In this document: one piece after another, positions 1 to 4,721 of the stretch
Layout: every line of letters begins with the position of its first letter
How positions within the stretch are numbered: position 1 is the first letter of the stretch
Assembly (NCBI GenBank): GCA_049515175.1
Contig: JBEKUI010000273.1
Location: 1 to 5,855, forward strand
Reading direction: 5' to 3'
DNA from: JACQNR01 sp049515175
GTDB lineage: Bacteria; Acidobacteriota; Terriglobia; UBA7540
DNA: 5,855 bases
Program-made: the position numbers and the translations under genes
Notes under the pieces: generated by a model
Told to the model about the DNA's origin: nothing
Database searches by the model: none
Seen by the model: the letters and a program-made list of their open reading frames with translations, nothing else

Positions 1-121
1 GGGCGGCGGGGGAACTGGTCCTGGCCTGAGCCTCAGCCCCCGGCCCACTTTCGCTCCTGCGCCAATTGGCCCCACGGCGAGCCGTCTCAGGACACCTAGC
101 GCGAAGTTCTGAGACAGCCTC
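1..121. repeat. Left terminal inverted repeat, 121 bp, exact
   Basis: Bases 1-121 equal the reverse complement of 5735-5855 without a mismatch; the first difference is T122 against the complement of G5734. A weaker match continues to about 149, where GGTCTGCGCCAGCC is shared after a 5-base length difference, so the repeat family is about 145-150 bp long and the copies differ at the inner edge. It contains an imperfect stem pairing 81-93 with 106-118 (one mismatch, one G-T pair) around GTCTCAG/CTGAGAC. I see no coding sequence. Because the repeat sits exactly at both contig ends, the simplest reading is a multicopy genomic repeat at which assembly stopped, with 121 perhaps being the assembler word length. 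A real inverted pair flanking this segment is the alternative. Confidence 0.95.
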
Positions 122-147
122 TGAACTGAAAGGTCTGCGCCAGCCAC

Positions 148-498
148 GTGCTCGAAAGCCTTCTCCACCTGCTCGCGCCTCTGCCCCCCGCCTTGCGCCA
201 ATCCATCACCTTCGATAACGGCACGGAATTCGCCGAGCATTACCAACTCACTCAGCGCCTCGGCCTCCCCACCTTCTTCTGCGACGCCCACAAACCCTGG
301 CAGAAAGGCGGCATCGAAAACGCCATCGGCCGCATGCGCCGCCACCTCCCCCGCAAAACCGGTCTCGCCACCTTAAGCCCCGACCAACTCCAGGCCTGCG
401 TCCAACGCTACAACAACACCCCACGCAAATGCCTCCGCTTCTTGACCCCTCACGAGGCCCTCGCTTATGCTTCCTCTTCCGTTGCACTTCAAACGTGA
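148..498 (+). pseudogene. IS30-family transposase, C-terminal fragment
   Basis: This encodes the end of a DDE transposase catalytic core. ITFDNGTEF carries the second catalytic Asp (residue 23 counted from the GTG at 148). KPWQKGGIENAIGRMRR carries the catalytic Glu (residue 57), 33 residues later, as in IS30 enzymes. The NNTPRKCLRFLTPHEAL tail is the usual IS30 C-terminus. The family is normally well over 300 residues with an N-terminal helix-turn-helix and the first catalytic Asp; both are missing here. The frame is open only from 130, after a TGA at 127-129. Recognisable homology begins at about 151, where the similarity between the two terminal repeats ends. The GTG at 148 is therefore probably not a real start. 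I infer a dead remnant cut by the repeat or by a rearrangement. No IS30 terminal repeat is recognisable downstream. Confidence 0.88.
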
Positions 499-505
499 AT
501 CCACC

Positions 506-529
506 TTCCCGCGTGCGCGGGAATGACAG
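506..529. repeat. DR-type palindrome (half element)
   Basis: TTCCCGC/GCGGGAA is a perfect 7-bp stem with a GTGC loop at 506-523, followed by TGACAG. The sequence GCGCGGGAATGAC is identical to the right half of the element at 3037-3091, so this is a half copy. It lies directly after the transposase remnant. A second small stem, ACCGC/GCGGT, follows at about 531-543. Confidence 0.7.
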
Positions 530-638
530 CCACCGCGAGGCGGTTTCACACGGCGCAATTTCGATAGGTTCGGCGCTTCTCAGGTTGTAGAATACTCCAC
601 TCTGAGCCGGCCTGGATTTCCGGCAGAGTGGTTGTGGT

Positions 639-1820
639 GTGATCAACGTACCCGCCCTGGACCGTTTCTTACGGCGACAGAGCCTTTACATCGCAGCAGC
701 CGTGGCCGTGGGCGCCGTGTTCTGGGCGAATGGCCAGGAGATCAATCTCCCCACCATTCTGGCGTACGCGCTCAGCATCGGGAATCTCATCAACCCCCCC
801 ATCCGACGTTTGCAATTTCTGTACGAACGCCCCTTCCCTTACGACTGGCTCATTTTTCTCGCTCTCCTGCTCGTCCTCACCCCGCCGGTTTACGTGCTCA
901 CCAGTGTGCTCGTCTGGTGGCTCGCTGCGCCTTCGCCGGGAACGCTCTCCCACCTGATTTTCAACGGTTGGAAGTTCCCCTGCCTTGTCATCCTGGTTTT
1001 CGGGGTCATCGAATTTCTGTACCGCAGCACCAAAACGCGCCTGGAGCGGCGTAACGTGGAATTGCAGCGCAAGGTCGAACTGAGCGCGGAGCGGCTGGAA
1101 TTGCAGGAGGAGGAACTGGAGCGGGCGCGGGAGATCCAGGAGTCGCTGCTTCCCAAGGAGATTCCGCAGCTTCCGGGATTCGAGGTGGCGGCAGTCTGGC
1201 ATCCCGCGCGCGCCGTGGGCGGCGACTACTTTGATGTGCTGCGGCTTGACGACCACCGCCTGGCCTTCTGCATTGCCGACGTGGTGGGAAAAGGCGTCTC
1301 CGCGGCATTGCTCATGGCCAACGTGCAGGCGGCCGTGCGGGCGTTTGCGAGCGACGCGAAAAGCCCGGCCTGGTTGTGCAGCCGGGTCAACAGCGTGCTC
1401 TGCGGCAACATCGCCAGCGACAAGTTCGTGACCTTCTTCTACGGCGTCCTGGATACGGCGGCGCGCCGACTGGAGTACTGCAACGCCGGTCATCTCTCTC
1501 CGCTCCTCGTCTCCTCCGGTTCCGTGCTGCCGCTTCCGCATGGGGGCGCGGTGCTGGGAGTCTTCCCCACCTGGGAATATCAGGACGCGGCGGTGGAACT
1601 CGAATCCGGCGACCGGCTGATGTTGTTCACGGATGGAATTACGGAAGCTTCGGCGGCCGACGGGGAGGAATTTGGAGACGACCGGGTGGCGAGTTTCGCG
1701 CAAGCCCACCGGACGTCGTCTGCCGCCGAGTTGAATCACCGCCTGCTGGCGGAGGCCACCCGCTTTTGTGACGGCCACTTTCAGGATGACGCGACCATCC
1801 TGGTGATCGCAGTCAATTAG
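639..1820 (+). CDS. Membrane-anchored SpoIIE/RsbU-type PP2C serine phosphatase
   Basis: This 393-residue protein is a likely PPM-family serine/threonine phosphatase that would dephosphorylate a partner such as a STAS anti-anti-sigma protein. Hydrophobic segments at about 16-30, 38-52, 70-97 and 112-128 predict a membrane N-terminus. A charged helix at 129-170 (coiled-coil-like, ending AREIQESLLP, the usual RsbU linker) leads into the SpoIIE domain at about 180-392. Metal-site motifs are intact: GGDYFD (194-199), IADVVGKG (212-219), FTDGITEA (330-337) and QDDATILV (382-389); YCNAGH is at 280-285. The start is the GTG at 639; the frame is open from 606, no better start is visible, and the ribosome site is weak. 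A TAGAAT -10-like hexamer lies at 588-593 without a clear -35. No PAS, GAF or HAMP sensor is present, so the membrane part may sense. No partner kinase, STAS protein or sigma factor is in the window. The family assignment is firm; the target is unknown. Confidence 0.93.
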   Translation: MINVPALDRFLRRQSLYIAAAVAVGAVFWANGQEINLPTILAYALSIGNLINPPIRRLQFLYERPFPYDWLIFLALLLVLTPPVYVLTSVLVWWLAAPSPGTLSHLIFNGWKFPCLVILVFGVIEFLYRSTKTRLERRNVELQRKVELSAERLELQEEELERAREIQESLLPKEIPQLPGFEVAAVWHPARAVGGDYFDVLRLDDHRLAFCIADVVGKGVSAALLMANVQAAVRAFASDAKSPAWLCSRVNSVLCGNIASDKFVTFFYGVLDTAARRLEYCNAGHLSPLLVSSGSVLPLPHGGAVLGVFPTWEYQDAAVELESGDRLMLFTDGITEASAADGEEFGDDRVASFAQAHRTSSAAELNHRLLAEATRFCDGHFQDDATILVIAVN

Positions 1821-1823
1821 GCC

Positions 1824-1852
1824 GCCGCCCAAGCCGCGTCGCGATGGGCGGC
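1824..1852 (+). terminator. Possible hairpin end of the phosphatase transcript
   Basis: GCCGCCC (1824-1830) pairs perfectly with GGGCGGC (1846-1852), and the loop holds a small CGCG/CGCG stem. It begins three bases after the phosphatase stop codon. There is no T tract after it, so a Rho-independent terminator is only a weak suggestion. Confidence 0.3.
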
Positions 1853-1857
1853 AGCAC

Positions 1858-1907
1858 GTAGCGCCGATCTTTAGGTCGGCATGTGCCCACCTGAAGGTGG
1901 GCGCTAC
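1858..1907. repeat. Paired-hairpin element with GTAGCGC/GCGCTAC ends, copy 1
   Basis: The outer inverted ends GTAGCGC (1858-1864) and GCGCTAC (1901-1907) enclose two hairpins. The first is GCCGATC-TTTA-GGTCGGC (1863-1880, one G-T pair). The second is GCCCACC-TGAA-GGTGGGC (1885-1902), perfect. The layout is cloverleaf-like and noncoding. The same plan recurs at 3107-3185 and 4641-4693 with different hairpin sequences, which suggests selection on structure. Confidence 0.8.
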
Positions 1908-1914
1908 ATCTCCG

Positions 1915-1961
1915 CTTCGCACACATGGCAAAATGTACCGGTCAGCTGACGGGCATGCGCC
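1915..1961 (+). repeat. 47-bp dispersed repeat with GTCAGCTGAC core, copy A
   Basis: It aligns without gaps to 4722-4768 with 38 of 47 identities by eye. The shared blocks are CTTCGCACACAT, then GCAAA, the palindrome GTCAGCTGAC (here 1941-1950), and ATGCGCC. It lies 7 bases after a paired-hairpin element, the same order as in copy B. It contains no plausible reading frame. Confidence 0.75.
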
Positions 1962-1990
1962 ACCGGACGCGTTCATTCCCGCCCAAGGTT

Positions 1991-2022
1991 GTCACCCCCG
2001 CGTAAGCGGGCGCGGGAACGAC
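1991..2022. repeat. DR-type palindrome, rearranged copy
   Basis: GTCACCCCCGCGTAAGCGGG matches the left half of the element at 3037-3091 with one base changed. It is followed by CGCGGGAACGAC, which resembles that element's right end. The central stem is CCCGC-GTAA-GCGGG (1997-2010). ATTCCCGC at 1975-1982 lies just before it, so the halves look shuffled or partly deleted. Confidence 0.65.
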
Positions 2023-2086
2023 AAGCCGAGGGGTCGTAACAACCGCAAAGCTCACGCGACTGGAAGAAGTCTTTAATCTCCAATCG

Positions 2087-2095
2087 TGATATACT
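2087..2095 (+). promoter_or_regulatory. Extended -10 promoter of the RRM gene
   Basis: TGATATACT gives an extended TGn motif (2087-2089) joined to a TATACT -10 (2090-2095). No good -35 is present at the usual distance, which fits extended -10 promoters. Transcription would begin near 2102 and leave a leader of about 160 bases. The response regulator gene has the same TGn-TATACT arrangement. Confidence 0.5.
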
Positions 2096-2128
2096 AAGGT
2101 GCTGTTCTAAAGACCGGACAGACCGCAA

Positions 2129-2210
2129 CCCGAGCGATGTACCTGCCCCGATGCGGGTACTCGGGATGCGCCTCCCGCGGCATTTCTCTTCGGGGGCCGG
2201 GCGAAGCCCC
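2129..2210 (+). promoter_or_regulatory. Structured 5' leader of the RRM gene
   Basis: The first structure pairs CCCGA (2129-2133) with TCGGG (2161-2165) and, across a 5-base bulge, GTACCTGC (2139-2146) with GCGGGTAC (2153-2160, one G-T pair) around a CCCGAT loop. Further on, CTTCG (2188-2192) can pair with CGAAG (2202-2206), or GGGGC (2193-2197) with GCCCC (2206-2210); the two exclude each other. It matches no riboswitch class I recognise. Temperature or protein control of the downstream RNA-binding protein would be a guess. Confidence 0.45.
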
Positions 2211-2261
2211 GTCCATTTCGAATCTGCGGCGCGCGAGTCAATCAACTTTTGAGAGGAATCA

Positions 2262-2630
2262 ATGAAGAACCTTTTTGTTGGCAACCTGACGTTTGACACA
2301 ACCGAAGACTCGCTCCGGGAGCTCTTCACCCCGCTCGGAGAAGTGCAGCAAGTCCGGATCATGACCGACCGCGACACCGGGAAGTCACGCGGCTTCGCCT
2401 TCGTGGAAATGGTTTCGGACGAGGACGCGGCGAAGGCGATCACCGCTCTGAACGGCAAGGATTTCGGCGGACGGGCGCTCACCGTCAATGAAGCGCGCCC
2501 CAAGCCGGAGCGCAGCTCGGGATTCCGTCCGGGCGGCGGTGGTGGTGGCGGCTTCGGCGGAAAGCGCCGGGGCGGTGGTGGTGGTGGCCGCGACAGCGGG
2601 CCCCGCTCCTCGCGCGAGCCTCGCTGGTAA
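2262..2630 (+). CDS. Glycine-rich RRM RNA-binding protein
   Basis: This 122-residue cytoplasmic protein probably binds single-stranded RNA. A single RRM spans residues 2-79. RNP2 is LFVGNL (4-9) and RNP1 is KSRGFAFVEM (41-50), with the aromatic positions F5, F45 and F47 in place. The tail from about 84 is low complexity, with runs of seven and six glycines separated by FGGKRR and ending in an Arg/Ser-rich SSREPRW. The size and plan match the small bacterial glycine-rich RRM proteins known from cyanobacteria and other phyla, where some are cold-induced. GAGAGG lies 6 bases before the ATG and fixes the start. Upstream are an extended -10 and a structured leader; downstream, after 55 bases, comes a small basic protein probably on the same transcript. 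The RNA targets cannot be read from the sequence. Confidence 0.95.
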   Translation: MKNLFVGNLTFDTTEDSLRELFTPLGEVQQVRIMTDRDTGKSRGFAFVEMVSDEDAAKAITALNGKDFGGRALTVNEARPKPERSSGFRPGGGGGGGFGGKRRGGGGGGRDSGPRSSREPRW

Positions 2631-2685
2631 GGCCCGCGATCTTCGCCCGGAATTTGTTCCCCGTAAAACGGTGAAAGGAGCCTGC

Positions 2686-2886
2686 ATGGCAGGTCGACAG
2701 CGATCCACGTTTCAGAAACGACAGAAGGAAGTCAAACGTCTGGAGAAGGCGAAAATGAAGGCCGACAAACGCGCGGCTCGCCGCGAGGCGCGGACTCAGG
2801 GCCGAGCGCCGGGGGACGTCGAGACTTCTCTTCCCGCTTCGGACCTCAACCCGGACCAGCCTGAAGGGGCCGAACCCGTCAGCTGA
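2686..2886 (+). CDS. Small basic/acidic protein of unknown function
   Basis: This encodes 66 residues with no domain I can name. The first 40 residues are strongly basic and predicted helical (RQRSTFQKRQKEVKRLEKAK, then KADKRAARREAR), as in small nucleic-acid- or ribosome-associated proteins. Residues 43-66 are acidic and Pro-rich (EGAEPVS end). The frame is open back to 2488, but AAAGGAG lies 6 bases before the ATG at 2686, and the upstream part only shadows the glycine-rich tail of the RRM gene, so I start it here. It follows the RRM gene by 55 bases on the same strand, consistent with co-transcription. I recall similar MAGRQRSTFQKRQKE-type proteins in Acidobacteriota, but no function. The stop codon lies inside a 16-bp perfect palindrome. 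A role with the RRM protein in RNA handling is inference only. Confidence 0.75.
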   Translation: MAGRQRSTFQKRQKEVKRLEKAKMKADKRAARREARTQGRAPGDVETSLPASDLNPDQPEGAEPVS

Positions 2887-2890
2887 CGGG
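2875..2890. repeat. 16-bp perfect palindrome over a stop codon
   Basis: CCCGTCAGCTGACGGG is fully self-complementary. It contains the same GTCAGCTGAC core as the repeats at 1915-1961 and 4722-4768, without their flanks. The TGA stop of the small basic protein (2884-2886) lies inside it. It could be a binding site or a 6-bp stem with an AGCT loop. Confidence 0.7.
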
Positions 2891-2939
2891 CTCGTACTCT
2901 TCGCAGACACCAAGACGAAAAGCCGCCGCCCGAAACATT

Positions 2940-2956
2940 AGGCCCGGCAGGGGCCT
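2940..2956 (+). terminator. Possible terminator of the RRM/small-protein transcript
   Basis: AGGCCC (2940-2945) pairs perfectly with GGGCCT (2951-2956) around GGCAG. The following GAGAATTTA is only mildly T-rich, so termination is possible but unproven. It lies 54 bases after the small gene. Confidence 0.35.
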
Positions 2957-3000
2957 GAGAATTTAGCCCGCAGCGTAAGCCGTAGGTCGGACGCGGCCTT

Positions 3001-3047
3001 CACCCCCGCTCTTCCTTGTCACCCCCGCTCTTCCTTGTCACCCCCGC
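3001..3047. repeat. 19-bp tandem duplication next to a DR element
   Basis: CACCCCCGCTCTTCCTTGT occurs twice head to tail (3001-3019 and 3020-3038), then CACCCCCGC (3039-3047) begins a third copy that runs into the palindromic element. The unit starts with the first 9 bases of the element's left arm, so the duplication probably arose by slippage or misrepair at that arm. Confidence 0.9.
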
Positions 3048-3091
3048 GTAGGCGGGGGTCCACCCTGGATTCCCGCTTGCGCGGGAATGAC
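3037..3091. repeat. Complete DR-type two-hairpin element
   Basis: Hairpin one is ACCCCCGC-GTAG-GCGGGGGT (3040-3059). Hairpin two is ATTCCCGCTTGCGCGGGAAT (3069-3088). Both are perfect 8-bp stems with 4-base loops. The ends are GTCA (3037) and TGAC (3088-3091). The second hairpin fits the ATTCCC-N8-GGGAAT pattern known from Neisseria dRS3 repeats and similar dispersed repeats in many genomes. Partial copies lie at 506-529 and 1991-2022. Confidence 0.85.
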
Positions 3092-3106
3092 GATTCATCG
3101 AAGCGA

Positions 3107-3185
3107 GTAGCGCGGACCTGATTTGTAGGTCCGCGGTTCTTTCAAAGCCGCAGACCTCAAAACGGAGGTCTGCGCTTGTATCTAC
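3107..3185. repeat. Paired-hairpin element, copy 2
   Basis: It begins GTAGCGC (3107-3113). Hairpin one is CGCGGACCT-GATTTGT-AGGTCCGCG (3111-3135). Hairpin two is CGCAGACCTC-AAAACG-GAGGTCTGCG (3149-3174). It ends GCGCTTGTATCTAC, an interrupted version of the GCGCTAC end of copy 1. Both hairpins are perfect. GTTCTTTC after the first could also act as a terminator tail on the plus strand. Confidence 0.75.
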
Positions 3186-3217
3186 CCGCTCTGCGGTTCG
3201 TTCTTCAGAAACAGGGC

Positions 3218-3242
3218 CGCAGAGTTACAGACCAACTCTGCG
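3218..3242. other. Third strong hairpin in the 2887-3493 spacer
   Basis: CGCAGAGTT (3218-3226) pairs perfectly with AACTCTGCG (3234-3242) around a 7-base ACAGACC loop. The stem start CGCAGA is shared with the hairpin at 3149-3174, so it may be a related single-hairpin copy. From here to the promoter at 3418 I see no further repeat and no credible gene. Confidence 0.6.
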
Positions 3243-3417
3243 CTGCCCGCTCGGGCATAAGGCCATTGGCAGCACCATGAAGTACGTGGCGGTGTCGGAC
3301 AGACAGGCAACACAGGCCCGCCCAGGCAGCGTTAATGACGCTCTACTGAGAGGTAATCAAGGAGGTCGCAGCCCGCTGCACAGCAAGGCGAACTGCGCCA
3401 CTAGCCGGCCGCGATTT

Positions 3418-3426
3418 TGGTATACT
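3418..3426 (+). promoter_or_regulatory. Extended -10 promoter of the response regulator
   Basis: TGGTATACT combines a TGn extension (3418-3420) with TATACT (3421-3426). No -35 of quality is visible. A start near 3433 would give a leader of about 60 bases. It is the same motif as upstream of the RRM gene. Confidence 0.5.
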
Positions 3427-3493
3427 GTGGGTGTAGAATGAACCTCGCAGGGCACGGTTAGGGAATTCGATCTGAATATCACTGGGGGCGCAC

Positions 3494-3889
3494 ATGCCAG
3501 CCAAGATTCTGGTCGTCGATGATGATCGCCTGTCGTTGAAGGTGATTGAGGCGTTTCTGCAGCAGGACGGATTGGAAACCGTCGCGCTGCTCGACAGCCT
3601 GGAAGCCGCCAAGGAACTGGAAAAACAGAAATTCGACGCAATTCTCGTGGACGCGAATATGCCGAATTTGGATGGGTTCAAACTTGCGGAACGAGTCCGC
3701 GCTTCCCGGCTGAATGCCAGCGTTCCTGTTGCTATGATCACCGCGTATGACGATGCGGCGGTCAGGAAGCGTGCCAACGCGGTCGGCATCACGATGTTTG
3801 TCGGCAAGCCCGTTACTCTGGAACGCATTCTTCCTATCGTTCACACGATGGTGGGTCATCGACATCAACAAAGCGCCCATGGGGATTAG
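3494..3889 (+). CDS. Single-domain CheY-like response regulator
   Basis: This 131-residue cytoplasmic protein is made of one receiver domain (residues 3-122) and no output domain. The acidic pocket is D9-D10-D11 (VVDDD), the phosphoacceptor is D53 in ILVDANMPNLDG, the switch Thr is T83 in VAMITAYDD, and the conserved Lys-Pro is K105-P106 in FVGKPV. All catalytic residues are intact, so it should be phosphorylated by a histidine kinase and act by protein contact or as a phosphorelay intermediate. GGGGG at 3484-3488, 5 bases before the ATG, is the ribosome site. The C-terminal VGHRHQQSAHGD is a short His-rich extension beyond the fold. No kinase, phosphotransfer or chemotaxis gene is adjacent, so it is an orphan here. 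It faces the minus-strand secreted genes across a 260-base gap. Confidence 0.95.
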   Translation: MPAKILVVDDDRLSLKVIEAFLQQDGLETVALLDSLEAAKELEKQKFDAILVDANMPNLDGFKLAERVRASRLNASVPVAMITAYDDAAVRKRANAVGITMFVGKPVTLERILPIVHTMVGHRHQQSAHGD

Positions 3890-4149
3890 CGCATTGCAGG
3901 GCAGTCACGGGGCACTATTTTGAGGTCCACGCGCCGGTCTCCGCGTCGGCGCACGCGAGTTGGGCGAAGTGAAACCCCTTTCTCCAGCGCAACAGAATAC
4001 TCTTTCCGTTGCGTTTCCACCTCGACCCATCCTGTTTTCAAAGGACTTACCCTACCAGGCTGCATCAGGCAGGCAGCACGTAATGTTGCATTTTGGGGGC
4101 AACGGCGCGCCGCCGCGAAATCGACCCCCGAGCGCTCTCGCCAGAGCGA
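3890..4149. other. Convergent intergenic region
   Basis: This 260-base spacer lies between the ends of the response regulator and the DUF4440 gene. I see no gene. CGCTCT (4133-4138) pairs with AGAGCG (4143-4148) just past the minus-strand stop, and GTTGC/GCAAC flank a T/G-rich loop near 4084-4103. Neither has a clear T tract, so they are weak terminator candidates. Confidence 0.5.
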
Positions 4150-4620
4150 TTACTTGCCATCGGTCCGCATGTCCTGCGCTGCGACGACTTGCCACTTCCC
4201 GTTCCGCTTCAGCCACGTGTCTGTCCAGACCAGGCTTCGGGTGTACTCCTTTCCATCGCTCGCTTTCCTGATGGAGCTTTCACTTCCGTAGACGACGGCG
4301 ATATTCTCGCCGAAGAAATGGACCTGGGCATCGTGCAAGCGACACTCGTGCGCCTCAGGCGGTGAAGTTTCGACGGCTTGCGACTTTGAGTAGCGATTTC
4401 CCTCCGGAGTCGTACCTTGGAAATCGTCGGCCAGGATGGTTTGCTCAATCGCGCTGTGAGTGCATTCCTGCTCCGCCCACTGACGTTCCATGTCGATAAG
4501 AGATTTAGCGGTTGGGTCGCTTGGGGCTGCCCACTTTCCCTGTTGGGCATTGGCCGCACCGACGAGCACCCATGCCGCTCCTGCAACTGCCAATGTCCTA
4601 ATGAGTTGCTTGAAGATCAT
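4150..4620 (-). CDS. Secreted DUF4440/SnoaL-like (NTF2-fold) protein
   Basis: This is a 156-residue exported protein. Residues 1-25 form a signal peptide: K4 and R8, a hydrophobic stretch at 10-23, and cleavage after ANA (23-25). The mature part at about 37-150 has the small cone-shaped NTF2-like pattern: a start helix LIDMERQWAEQE (41-52), ADDFQGTTPEGN (64-75), then strands FFGENIAVVYGSES (102-115) and the family-typical TDTWLKRNGKWQVVAAQ (133-149). Two cysteines, C53 and C93, could form a disulfide outside the cytoplasm. The frame extends 20 codons further upstream, but GGAGG lies 5 bases before the ATG at 4620 and the signal peptide begins there, so that start is preferred. The upstream extension would read into a palindromic repeat. 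Family members range from enzymes to binding proteins, so no substrate is assigned. It may be co-transcribed with the secreted gene upstream. Confidence 0.85.
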   Translation of the reverse strand: MIFKQLIRTLAVAGAAWVLVGAANAQQGKWAAPSDPTAKSLIDMERQWAEQECTHSAIEQTILADDFQGTTPEGNRYSKSQAVETSPPEAHECRLHDAQVHFFGENIAVVYGSESSIRKASDGKEYTRSLVWTDTWLKRNGKWQVVAAQDMRTDGK

Positions 4621-4640
4621 GTTCGCCTCCAGCGGTCTTT

Positions 4641-4693
4641 GTAGGGGCGCATCATGATGCGCCCTCGTTGGGCGGTTCATGAACCGCCCCTAC
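4641..4693. repeat. Paired-palindrome element with GTAGGGGCG/CGCCCCTAC ends, copy 3
   Basis: GTAGGGGCG (4641-4649) and CGCCCCTAC (4685-4693) are inverted ends. Inside are two perfect 20-bp palindromes: GGGCGCATCATGATGCGCCC (4645-4664) and GGGCGGTTCATGAACCGCCC (4670-4689), separated by TCGTT. Both centres contain CATGA or TCATGA. The element lies 21 bases upstream of the DUF4440 start and would be in its leader if the transcript comes from the upstream gene. Confidence 0.85.
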
Positions 4694-4721
4694 CGCCCGT
4701 CGCACCGCCCGCGCCCGTCCC

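Noticed and set aside
1858..1907. tRNA-like cloverleaf
   Set aside because: It is only 50 bases and has two arms inside an outer stem. There is no anticodon arm, T-loop consensus or CCA end.
669..1976. Long 435-codon minus-strand frame over the phosphatase gene
   Set aside because: It is the antisense shadow of a GC-rich gene with clear motifs on the plus strand, and its own translation shows no domain.
2488..2685. Longer start for the small basic protein
   Set aside because: The extra 66 residues are the RRM gene's glycine-rich codons read in another frame (Ala/Val-rich). The strong ribosome site is before 2686.
3001..3242. CRISPR-like array
   Set aside because: The repeats are a single tandem duplication and differing hairpins. 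There are no regularly spaced identical repeats with unique spacers and no cas genes.
3277..3441. A 54-codon reading frame (starting MKYVAVSDRQ) upstream of the response regulator
   Set aside because: There is no ribosome site, the composition is unlike a protein, and it runs through the predicted -10 of the next gene.
4621..4680. Upstream start at 4680 for the DUF4440 protein
   Set aside because: It would place 20 residues before the signal peptide, is encoded by a palindromic repeat, and skips the GGAGG site.
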